From assembly GCF_937863595.1 (NCBI RefSeq), contig NZ_CALMGQ010000177.1, positions 1 through 35,825 of the forward strand: 35,825 bases of DNA. Reading direction: 5' to 3'. The translations under genes and the position numbers were made by a program. The notes under the pieces were generated by a model. That model saw nothing but the letters and a program-made list of their open reading frames with translations. It was not told the DNA's origin and did not search any database. Of this stretch, positions 23,310 to 30,924 are shown piece after piece. This stretch comes from an uncultured Cytophaga sp. GTDB lineage: Bacteria > Bacteroidota > Bacteroidia > Cytophagales > Cytophagaceae. The first letter of the stretch is position 1, and each line of letters starts with the position of its first letter.

Positions 23310-24947
23310 TTAAGCCTTACGCTCAATTTCTTTCAAATTGTCCATTTTTTTGTTTCTTAAGAATCCGTTGATATCTTCAAAGTGCTCTTTTATGCGCTTA
23401 TTGCCAAACTCGAAAACTTTAGTAGCCAAACCACTTAAGAAATCTCTATCGTGAGATACTAAAATAATAGTACCGTCAAAAGCGAGTAGTGCTTCTTTTA
23501 AAATGTCTTTGGTTTTGATATCCAAGTGATTGGTAGGTTCATCGAGAATCAGCAAATTAACCGGCTCTAACAATAATTTAATCATTGCCAAACGTGTTTT
23601 TTCTCCACCGGAAAGTACTTTTACTTTTTTAGCAGAAGCTTCGCCGCCAAACATAAAAGCACCTAAAATATCTCTTATTTTAGTACGTATGTCACCAACA
23701 GCAATATTATCTACTGTTTGGAATACCGTTAAATCTTCATCTAATAACGACGCTTGATTTTGAGCAAAGTATCCAATCATAGAATTGTGTCCCATTTCCA
23801 ACTCACCATCAAATTCCAATTGTCCCATGATGGCTTTAATCAGTGTGGATTTACCTTCACCATTTTTACCTACGAAAGCAACCTTTTCTCCACGTTCAAT
23901 TGTCAAAGATGCATTTTGAAATACAATATGTTCGCCGTACTTCTTTGTAAGGTCGCGTACAATAACGGGGTAATTCCCCGAGCGTGGGGCAGGAGGGAAT
24001 TTTAAACTTAAAGACGACGTATCAACTTCATCTACTTCAATAGGCTCAAGCTTTTCAAGCATTTTGACACGTGATTGTACTTGTAGTGTTTTAGAATATG
24101 TACCCTTAAAACGATCCACAAATTCCATGGTGTCAGCAATAAAACGCTGTTGTTCATCAAATGCTTTTTGTTGATGTTGTCTGCGTTCTTTTCTTAATTC
24201 TAAGTAATGCGAATAGTTAACTTTATAATCATAAATGCGTCCCATTGTTAATTCAATAGTGCGATTTGTGATATTATCTACAAAGGTTTTATCATGCGAA
24301 ATAAGCATTACAGCTTTGGCATTGTTCACTAAAAAATCTTCTAACCATTGAATCGATTCAATATCCAAATGGTTGGTAGGTTCATCTAACAAAATCAGAT
24401 CGGGTTTTTGCAAGAGAATTTTTGCTAATTCAATGCGCATTCTCCAACCACCACTAAACTCCGAACAAGGTCGTGTAAAATCTTCACGCATAAAGCCTAA
24501 ACCCAATAAGGTTTTTTCAACTTCTGCATCAAAGTTTACTTCTTCAATGGAATAGTATTGCTCGCTTGCTTCGGAAACGCGCTCAATTATTTTCATATAC
24601 GCATCCGTTTCATAATCGGTACGCGTTTCTAATTGATAGTTTAATTCATCGATTTCTTTTTTTAAAGCTAAAATAGTTCCAAATGCTTTTGATGTTTCTT
24701 CAAACACATTACTATCATCTTTAACCAATAAATGTTGCGGTAAATAGGCAATAACTGCACCGTTTGGAGCGGTTACTTTACCTTTGGTAGGTTTGTCTAC
24801 ACCTGCTATAATCTTTAGCATTGTTGATTTTCCCGCACCATTTTTACCCATTAATGCAATACGATCTTTTTCATTAATGTTAAATGTAACATCACTAAAT
24901 AAAACGTTACCACTAAAGGCAACTGCTAAGCCATCTATCGAAATCAT
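23310..24947 (-). CDS. ABC-F family ATPase (translation factor type)
   Basis: A 545-residue soluble protein with two ABC domains and no membrane span. Walker A motifs are GKNGAGKS (34-41) and GKNGEGKS (360-367), signature motifs SGGWR (165) and SGGEK (446), Walker B/catalytic Glu in LLDEPTNHLD (E189, E470), with H-loops SHDKTF and SHDRDF. The charged linker at about 245-300 (RKERRQHQQKAFDEQQRFI ... QVQSRVKMLEKL) is the tRNA-contacting segment of ABC-F proteins. Such factors bind the ribosome and resolve stalled states; the sequence looks most like the YbiT/Uup side rather than a dedicated antibiotic-resistance type, which is an impression only. Confidence 0.94.
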   Translation of the reverse strand: MISIDGLAVAFSGNVLFSDVTFNINEKDRIALMGKNGAGKSTMLKIIAGVDKPTKGKVTAPNGAVIAYLPQHLLVKDDSNVFEETSKAFGTILALKKEIDELNYQLETRTDYETDAYMKIIERVSEASEQYYSIEEVNFDAEVEKTLLGLGFMREDFTRPCSEFSGGWRMRIELAKILLQKPDLILLDEPTNHLDIESIQWLEDFLVNNAKAVMLISHDKTFVDNITNRTIELTMGRIYDYKVNYSHYLELRKERRQHQQKAFDEQQRFIADTMEFVDRFKGTYSKTLQVQSRVKMLEKLEPIEVDEVDTSSLSLKFPPAPRSGNYPVIVRDLTKKYGEHIVFQNASLTIERGEKVAFVGKNGEGKSTLIKAIMGQLEFDGELEMGHNSMIGYFAQNQASLLDEDLTVFQTVDNIAVGDIRTKIRDILGAFMFGGEASAKKVKVLSGGEKTRLAMIKLLLEPVNLLILDEPTNHLDIKTKDILKEALLAFDGTIILVSHDRDFLSGLATKVFEFGNKRIKEHFEDINGFLRNKKMDNLKEIERKA

Positions 24948-25273
24948 GAAAATAAATTTAAGGGTGTAAAGATAGATAAAAAATCGTGCTTAATTCAGTG
25001 GAATTGAAAGAGAGGATTTCTTCAATAGTTGCTTGTATGTGTGTATTTGAAAATCTTTTTTTGTAAATGTAGTGAGCTTTTGAATGTAGTAGGTAATGTG
25101 TAATTCTTTAATAAATAGTTAATTATGTTTAATAGTTGTTTCTTTTTATGAATGTTAGTTACCCTCAAATGCTAATGAGTTATGTCTTTTAAATATGAAT
25201 TAATTGCATTATATTTAGTATGTATAGTATGTAACGATTTCAATCTTATTAAAAAAAAATAAATAATTATTCT
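24948..25273. other. Intergenic region without visible features
   Basis: About 325 AT-rich bases between the divergent ABC-F and YpfJ-like genes. It must hold both promoters, but I find no full TTG-N17-23-TAnnTTTG match, no strong hairpin and no coding sense. A short direct repeat AGTATGTATAGTATGTA lies near 25217. Confidence 0.5.
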
Positions 25274-26137
25274 ATGAAATGGCAAAATAGACGTGGTAGC
25301 AACAATGTGGAAGATAGAAGAAGCTTTGGTGGTACTGGTGGGAAAATGATTTTTGGTGGCGGAGCAGTGGGTATTATTTTCATCCTAGTACAATTGTTTT
25401 TAGGTGGCGATAATCCGGATTTATTAAATCAAATTCAACAACAAGTTTCTGTTGGTCAACAAGAACAGACATCTGAACCTTTAAGCGCCGAAGATCAAGA
25501 AATGGGTAATATGGTTTCAGTAATGCTTGCAGATAACGAAGAAGTATGGAACAAACTATTTGCTGAAGCAGGAAAAACCTATGTCGAACCAAAGCTTGTA
25601 TTATTTCGTAATTCTACAGAATCGGGTTGTGGAAATGCAAGTTCCTCGATTGGACCCTTTTATTGTCCTGCCGATCAAAAGGTATATATCGACTTAGGTT
25701 TTTTTGACGAGTTGAAAGATAAGTATGGTGCTAAAGGAGGTGATTTTGCTATTGCTTATGTAATTGCGCATGAAATAGGCCACCATGTACAAAACTTATT
25801 AGGTGTTTCAAACGAAGTAGACAAACAACGCCAACAATTAAGTGAAAAGGAATTTAATAAGTTATCTGTTGCAGTAGAGTTGCAAGCTGATTTTTATGCC
25901 GGTGTTTGGGCAAACCACGATCAAGATATGAATAACGTCTTAGAAGCAGGTGATATAGAGGAAGCAATTAGTGCTGCCAGTGCAGTGGGTGACGATCATT
26001 TGCAGAAGATGGCACGTGGTTCAGTACAACCAGATGCCTTTACTCATGGAACGTCTGAGCAACGTGTGTATTGGTTTAATCGAGGATTCAAAACCGGTGA
26101 TATGAACGAAGGGAATACATTTAAAGAACTTTTATGA
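25274..26137 (+). CDS. ypfJ: Neutral zinc metallopeptidase, YpfJ family
   Basis: A 287-residue membrane-anchored protein with the hallmark N-terminus of this family (MKWQNRRGSNNVEDRR) followed by a Gly-rich segment and one membrane span (about 27-43). The catalytic domain has HEIGH (H166, E167, H170) in AYVIAHEIGHHVQNLLG and a likely third ligand E202 in VELQADFYAG. An earlier pair of Cys residues (C119, C131) may form a disulfide. The active site is probably in the periplasm. Peptidase activity is inferred from the motif; no substrate is known. The stop overlaps the ATG of the DinB-type gene. Confidence 0.93.
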   Translation: MKWQNRRGSNNVEDRRSFGGTGGKMIFGGGAVGIIFILVQLFLGGDNPDLLNQIQQQVSVGQQEQTSEPLSAEDQEMGNMVSVMLADNEEVWNKLFAEAGKTYVEPKLVLFRNSTESGCGNASSSIGPFYCPADQKVYIDLGFFDELKDKYGAKGGDFAIAYVIAHEIGHHVQNLLGVSNEVDKQRQQLSEKEFNKLSVAVELQADFYAGVWANHDQDMNNVLEAGDIEEAISAASAVGDDHLQKMARGSVQPDAFTHGTSEQRVYWFNRGFKTGDMNEGNTFKELL

Positions 26138-26610
26138 AAACTAAAACTACAGCTATGAAACCTCAATTTGATTTAATCCGAAAAACCCGCAGTTTCTTAT
26201 TGGATGCAGTAAAAGATGTTTCAAATGATCAGTTTAATAAAATTCCGCAAGGGTTTAAAAATAATATCATTTGGAATATGGGACATATAATAGCCGCACA
26301 GCAAGGATTGTGTTATGTTCGATCGAATGTTCCTATAGTTGTAGATGAAGGTTATATGAAGTTATTTAAACCAGATACAAAACCAGAAGGTCAATTATCT
26401 GCAGACGCAATTGATACATTAAAGAAGCTTATGTTGCCTATAGTTGATCGTTTAGAAACGGATTATAGGCAGCAATCCTTTGCAGCTTTTAAACCGTTTA
26501 AAAATAGATATGGAGTAGAAATTCAAACGATAGAAGATGCACTCAATTTTTTAGTGTATCATGATGGAGTTCACTTTGGATGCATTATGGCCTTGAAAAA
26601 AATGATATAA
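26134..26610 (+). CDS. DinB family putative metalloenzyme
   Basis: A 158-residue four-helix protein whose ATG overlaps the ypfJ stop as ATGA; a second Met eight codons in (26155) is an alternative. The DinB-like metal site is visible as H51 in NMGHIIAAQQ and H143/H147 in YHDGVHFG. Members of this superfamily bind a divalent metal and include thiol transferases that use bacillithiol or mycothiol; since this organism has bshB1, a bacillithiol-dependent S-transferase role is a fair guess but no more. It ends at a long bidirectional terminator. Confidence 0.85.
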   Translation: MKTKTTAMKPQFDLIRKTRSFLLDAVKDVSNDQFNKIPQGFKNNIIWNMGHIIAAQQGLCYVRSNVPIVVDEGYMKLFKPDTKPEGQLSADAIDTLKKLMLPIVDRLETDYRQQSFAAFKPFKNRYGVEIQTIEDALNFLVYHDGVHFGCIMALKKMI

Positions 26611-26618
26611 TATTAAAT

Positions 26619-26667
26619 ATTTCACAAAAAAAGGCTCTGAGTAAATCAGAGCCTTTTTTTGTGAAAT
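26619..26667. terminator. Bidirectional terminator, 22-bp perfect stem
   Basis: Arms at 26619-26640 and 26646-26667 are exact complements (core AAGGCTCTGA / TCAGAGCCTT) with loop GTAAA. The A7 and T7 runs within the arms provide U-tracts in both directions for the convergent DinB-type and menD genes. Confidence 0.93.
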
Positions 26668-26685
26668 GATTCATGGTACAACTGC

Positions 26686-28365
26686 TTATTGATCATACTG
26701 TTGTTGCATTGTTTTTTTAAATCGTTTGAACACTTCTGTATTTTTCAACGAATCTGTTTCGATTTCTAATATCTTTCCAAACATGGACGGTTGAAAGAAT
26801 CCTTCAATGGATTTATTTAAATCGTTAAAGTTTTTACAAAGCGTATATTCAAGGCTGTGTTCAATGGCTAGATTTTTTGCATTCAACTTTTGTTTGGTTT
26901 CAAAAAACTCGTCTAGCTCTGGTAGCGAAGACGGTCCATCTATCATACGGAAGATGCCCCCGCCATGATTGTTTAATAAAACAATACGTAAATTAGAAGG
27001 CTTGTAATTATTCCAAAACGCATTCCGATCGTAAAAGAATGCTAAATCACCTGTTATAATGGTAACGAGTTGAGGTGTTTTTAGGGCATATCCATAAGCA
27101 GTACTGATTACACCATCAATGCCACTTGTACCTCTATTTGCAAATACTTCAACCGAACGTTGATGTATTCCAATGGTATTCACATAACGGACAGACATGC
27201 TATTGGCAACGTGTAATTTTGTATAGGAAGGCACATTCTGCAATACATCGGCAATCGCTGAAAATTCATTAAAAACGTTTTCTTTTTTATTGAAGTCTCG
27301 AATTGCAGGCATGATGTGGGTTTGCTGTTGCATCCATCGTTGTAAATAATGCTCTTGGCTATCCGATGCTATTGACGTGTTGGATAAGAAATCAGAAATG
27401 TGCACAGGTATTATTTCACTTAATTGTTGAAACACATCTGCAGTTGTCACATCCGGACCGATATACCAATGATGGGTAGAAGCGTTGCTGCGGATAAATT
27501 TTTTCAACCATTTTGAAATTAGGGCTCCTCCAAATGAAATAACTAAGTCTGGCTTTAATTCTTCCAAAGCATCCACAGGTATTGAGGTTAACATGGTATC
27601 GTGCATCTGAATGACGTTTCGTAAACCATGTAAATTTGATACCACTTCACCTATAAAGGGCGCTTGTATATTACCAATTTTTAAACGCAACGAATCATCG
27701 TAGGCATGTTGTCCAGCTATAAATATAATTTTCTTATACCCATTTAACCTATGTTGTAGGAGTTTCCATTGCGCTTCATTTAAGCTATTTGTAGGTTGTT
27801 CGCGCTTAATAACTGTTGGCTCATCTGAAAATTGAATTTCACCTTTAGGATAAAAAGGTTCTCTGAATGGGATGTTTATATGAACAGGACCTTTCGGATA
27901 CGATTCCGAAATAATTATTGCTTCGTTAACTTTACGATACGTTTCCCATTGAGTGGCTTCAATTTCATGTTCAGCAGATAATTGAAAAAAAGCTTTGGTA
28001 TGTTTGCCATAAATTTCTTGTTGCTGTATGGTTTGTCCATCGTTTTGGTCAATCCATTCCGGCGGTCTATCTGCAGACAACACAATCAGTGGCACACGTT
28101 GATAAAATGCTTCTACGATTGCTGGAGCATAATTATATAAAGCAGAACCAGATGTGCAAATGAGCACAGTAGGTTTGCGGGATTGTAAAGACATACCTAA
28201 CGCAATAAATGCAGCCGAACGCTCGTCTGGAACTACTTTGATTTGCAATTTTTTATGACGTGCAAAAGCAATGCTTAATGGAGCACAACGAGAGCCTGGC
28301 GAAAGTACCACATCTGTAACACCATGCTGAAAAAGTATTTCGGGTATATCGTATATTGCTTGCAC
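26686..28365 (-). CDS. menD: SEPHCHC synthase MenD (menaquinone biosynthesis)
   Basis: A 559-residue thiamine-diphosphate enzyme that joins 2-oxoglutarate to isochorismate. The N-terminal block VLSPGSRCAPLSIAF, the conserved glutamate in PDERSAAF, ICTSGSALYNYAPAIVEAFY and LSADRPPEWIDQNDGQTIQQ are MenD hallmarks; the ThDP/Mg block GDLAFFYDRNAFWN and NNHGGGIF follow near residues 435-475. The start is GTG at 28365; no ATG is available upstream before a stop. The gene lies 19 bases after menF and is the last of a menI-menF-menD operon. The rest of the pathway is not in this window. Confidence 0.95.
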   Translation of the reverse strand: MQAIYDIPEILFQHGVTDVVLSPGSRCAPLSIAFARHKKLQIKVVPDERSAAFIALGMSLQSRKPTVLICTSGSALYNYAPAIVEAFYQRVPLIVLSADRPPEWIDQNDGQTIQQQEIYGKHTKAFFQLSAEHEIEATQWETYRKVNEAIIISESYPKGPVHINIPFREPFYPKGEIQFSDEPTVIKREQPTNSLNEAQWKLLQHRLNGYKKIIFIAGQHAYDDSLRLKIGNIQAPFIGEVVSNLHGLRNVIQMHDTMLTSIPVDALEELKPDLVISFGGALISKWLKKFIRSNASTHHWYIGPDVTTADVFQQLSEIIPVHISDFLSNTSIASDSQEHYLQRWMQQQTHIMPAIRDFNKKENVFNEFSAIADVLQNVPSYTKLHVANSMSVRYVNTIGIHQRSVEVFANRGTSGIDGVISTAYGYALKTPQLVTIITGDLAFFYDRNAFWNNYKPSNLRIVLLNNHGGGIFRMIDGPSSLPELDEFFETKQKLNAKNLAIEHSLEYTLCKNFNDLNKSIEGFFQPSMFGKILEIETDSLKNTEVFKRFKKTMQQQYDQ

Positions 28366-28384
28366 GGTTAAAATCGATTTAAAT

Positions 28385-29599
28385 TCAGATTGTTAATTTA
28401 CTAAAAACTGCACCAATCACATTCATTTTCAACTCCGTTTCTTCAAATTCTTTCTCTGCGTCTGAATCTGCTGTAATGCCAGCACCTGCGTAAAGCGTTA
28501 TTTTATCCGCATGGATGTTGGCACAACGAAGGGTGACAAATAAAAACGTTTCTTTTTCAATATTAACAGGTCCAGAATATCCACTAAATAGTTTTCTATC
28601 GAAGGATTCATTGTGTGCTATGAAATCTAATGCGGATACTTTAGGCATACCACATACGGCAGACGTTGGGTGCAAGAGCTCAAGCATGGTAGTACCAATC
28701 TCCGACATATTTACTTCTGTTGTATGAGCCGTAAATTCTGTTTTTAGATGCAGGATGTTGCCAGCTTGTATGGTTCGAGGGCCGATCTCCACATAATTAC
28801 GCAAACGAATGGTTTTGAAACAGCCAATAATGTATCTGGATACTAAGGCTTGTTCTTCAATTTCTTTATGTGTCCAAGAAACGTCTCTAACAGGTATAGC
28901 TGGGTTGTATTTTTGGGTGCCGGCTAAAGCAACCGTTTTAAAGGTACCTGCAGCATCCGTGGTTAATAATAATTCAGGCGTGGCAGTGATCCAAAGCCCA
29001 ATCTCTGGTTGATAGAATGCAGCTATACAGGAATGCGGATACGAAGCGCGTAATTCGAGTAATACTTTTTCTAGCGCTTCTACAGGCGCATCTATGGTTT
29101 TTGAACGCGATAAAACAACTTTCTGAAATTTTTCATCTTGAATACATTGTTTTGCTTTATCAACACCACTTATATAAAATTCGCTTGTCGTTTCTTCTGT
29201 ATTGGTATGCTTCTTTAAAAAATGTGTAATAGAAGTATCGGTATTATTAAGATACGTTTCAAAGGATTCAAATGCGTTTTCAGAGCCGTCTTTAATTTGT
29301 ATTGTTATTGTTTTATCTAAAACAATATGCATGTTATTTTTTATGAGGTATTTTTTTTTATTGCTATTAAATGGAGCAATTAAATAACCCGATTCTAATG
29401 TATGTATGGAGGGGGATCTATCTTCTGATAGGAGTGTAGCGTCTTGATCTAGTAATATATCCCACTTAGAAGATTCAGGCTTTGACCAACATGCTAGTGA
29501 ATAACCATGTTCTAAGGCAAAGCACAAACTACCCTTAATGAGTTTTTCTTTACTTAGGCTTGTTATAGAATCGATTATTTTTGAACTTGAATAATTCAT
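28385..29599 (-). CDS. menF: Isochorismate synthase (MenF)
   Basis: A 404-residue chorismate-binding enzyme that makes isochorismate from chorismate with Mg. The catalytic domain is C-terminal (about 145-404), with KVVLSRSKTI, WITATPELLL, LAGTQKY, LLHPTSAVCGMPK, and the Mg-binding YAGAGITADSDAEKEFEET. The first 140 residues are divergent, as usual for MenF. Isochorismate could also feed siderophore synthesis (EntC type), but the flanking menI and menD settle the menaquinone role. It starts one base after the menI stop. Confidence 0.94.
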   Translation of the reverse strand: MNYSSSKIIDSITSLSKEKLIKGSLCFALEHGYSLACWSKPESSKWDILLDQDATLLSEDRSPSIHTLESGYLIAPFNSNKKKYLIKNNMHIVLDKTITIQIKDGSENAFESFETYLNNTDTSITHFLKKHTNTEETTSEFYISGVDKAKQCIQDEKFQKVVLSRSKTIDAPVEALEKVLLELRASYPHSCIAAFYQPEIGLWITATPELLLTTDAAGTFKTVALAGTQKYNPAIPVRDVSWTHKEIEEQALVSRYIIGCFKTIRLRNYVEIGPRTIQAGNILHLKTEFTAHTTEVNMSEIGTTMLELLHPTSAVCGMPKVSALDFIAHNESFDRKLFSGYSGPVNIEKETFLFVTLRCANIHADKITLYAGAGITADSDAEKEFEETELKMNVIGAVFSKLTI

Positions 29600-29600
29600 T

Positions 29601-30020
29601 TTATTTTTTATCCAATACCATTACGGTGAGTCTGCTGCTGCAAACAAGTTGACCTTTATCGTTTACAATATCAATATTCCAGATATGGGTTTTAGAACCT
29701 TCATGTATCAATATCGCTTTCCCAGTTACAAATCCTTCCTTTGCTGCTCGAATGTGATTGCAAGAAATGCTTAAACCTACACAAGCTTGGGTATTGGGAT
29801 CAACACATAAATAAGAACCGATACTTCCTAAAGATTCAGCCAATACTGCAGATGCACCACCATGCAACAATCCCATAGGTTGTTTGGTTCTTTTGTCAAC
29901 AGGCATTGTTCCACAGATATAATCTGTACCAACTTCTGTAAATACAATTTCTAAGTGCTCTCCAATCGTATTGGCACTCATTTTATTTAACTCTTCTAGA
30001 GGTATATTTGTATTTATCAT
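29601..30020 (-). CDS. menI: Hotdog thioesterase, likely DHNA-CoA thioesterase (MenI)
   Basis: A 139-residue single-hotdog-domain protein when started at the ATG at 30020 (an in-frame ATG at 30077 would add a hydrophobic 19-residue extension that overlaps the divergent gene and is not expected for the family). The diagnostic stretch MGLLHGGASAVLAESLGSIG contains the catalytic Glu62; ISCNHIRAAKEG and CSSRLTVMVL follow. The pattern closely resembles E. coli MenI (YdiI), which hydrolyses 1,4-dihydroxy-2-naphthoyl-CoA. Its place directly upstream of menF and menD supports that role over phenylacetate metabolism. Confidence 0.88.
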   Translation of the reverse strand: MINTNIPLEELNKMSANTIGEHLEIVFTEVGTDYICGTMPVDKRTKQPMGLLHGGASAVLAESLGSIGSYLCVDPNTQACVGLSISCNHIRAAKEGFVTGKAILIHEGSKTHIWNIDIVNDKGQLVCSSRLTVMVLDKK

Positions 30021-30066
30021 TATACTTGCATGTACGTTTACAAAGGCTAACAAAAGTAAAATAATT

Positions 30067-30684
30067 TTGAGTACCAAAAAAATATACCTCGTCCGTCACG
30101 GACAAACAGATTTCAATTTGAAAGGCATCGTTCAAGGAAGTGCTGTCAATTCTTCTCTAAATGATACGGGTAGAGCACAAGCGATGTGTTTTTACGAAGC
30201 CTATAAGCACATTGATTTTGATGTTGTATATACTTCAGCATTAAATAGAAGCATAGAATCTGTACAATCGTTTATTGATCAGTCTATTCCTCATTCGATG
30301 CGTGCGGGACTCAATGAAATCAGTTGGGGCGAAATGGATGGTAAGTTAGCGACGGATACCGAACACAATGAATATAAGGAATTATTACGGCGTTGGAAAG
30401 AAGGTGATATCGAATTTAAAATGTGGGGAGGAGAAAGTCCGGTCGATGTACAAAAACGACAAATGCCTGTTGTGGAAGAAATTTTGCAATCTACGCATGA
30501 AACCATATTGATTTGTATGCATGGACGTGCCATTCGAATTCTTTTAAGTCTACTGACTAATACCAGTTTAACGAAGATGGATCAATTTGAACACGGTAAT
30601 TTGTGTTTGTATGTGCTTGAAATACAAAAAAATGAGGTCACCATTGTTCATAAGAACGATCAAAAGCATTTAGATCATCTTTGA
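30067..30684 (+). CDS. Histidine phosphatase superfamily protein
   Basis: A 205-residue member of the phosphoglycerate-mutase-like phosphatases. The TTG at 30067 is chosen because MSTKKIYLVRHGQTDFN is the normal N-terminus; the frame stays open to an ATG at 29971, but that would put 32 extra residues across the divergent menI gene. The catalytic H11 is in RHGQT, the second His in CMHGRAIRIL, and the acid is likely in LNEISWGEMDGK. Related enzymes remove phosphate from alpha-ribazole phosphate, sugars or nucleotides; the substrate here is not evident. It starts only 46 bases from menI, divergently. Confidence 0.88.
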   Translation: MSTKKIYLVRHGQTDFNLKGIVQGSAVNSSLNDTGRAQAMCFYEAYKHIDFDVVYTSALNRSIESVQSFIDQSIPHSMRAGLNEISWGEMDGKLATDTEHNEYKELLRRWKEGDIEFKMWGGESPVDVQKRQMPVVEEILQSTHETILICMHGRAIRILLSLLTNTSLTKMDQFEHGNLCLYVLEIQKNEVTIVHKNDQKHLDHL

Positions 30685-30876
30685 TTCTCTTTCTCATTCA
30701 ATAAATAGAGAATGGGTTGAGGACAATTTAATTTTGAATAACAAGACTAATTTAGAGCAATGTTCTAGATAACAGTTGTTTAATTGCTGATTCTCTCTGG
30801 GTACGTAAAATGGAAACAATACAAAGTACAGGTACCTGCATAATTTATATACTTAGTAGTGGGAATTTATTGTAAA

Positions 30877-30907
30877 AAACGTATTTTTGAATTCGAAGAA
30901 TACGTTT
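30877..30907. promoter_or_regulatory. Inverted repeat over a -7 element before the E2 gene
   Basis: AAACGTATT (30877-30885) and AATACGTTT (30899-30907) are perfect inverted repeats flanking GAATTC. The left arm overlaps TATTTTTG (30882-30889), which fits TAnnTTTG. The site ends 17 bases before the ATG at 30925. It is placed as an operator would be, but no regulator is known. A 10-bp palindrome CAGGTACCTG lies at 30829-30838. Confidence 0.4.
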
Positions 30908-30924
30908 AATCTCTATATAAGATA

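Noticed and set aside
29971-30066. N-terminal extension of the histidine phosphatase from the ATG at 29971
   Set aside because: It overlaps the divergent menI gene and adds a hydrophobic segment that this cytosolic family does not have; TTG at 30067 gives the standard N-terminus.
30021-30077. Signal-peptide-like extension of the MenI-like protein from the ATG at 30077
   Set aside because: A cytosolic CoA thioesterase of this type starts close to the ATG at 30020, and the extension runs into the divergent gene.
30684-30713. ATTCTCT/AGAGAAT pair after the histidine phosphatase as a terminator
   Set aside because: Seven AT-rich base pairs with a 16-base loop and no U-tract; too weak to annotate.
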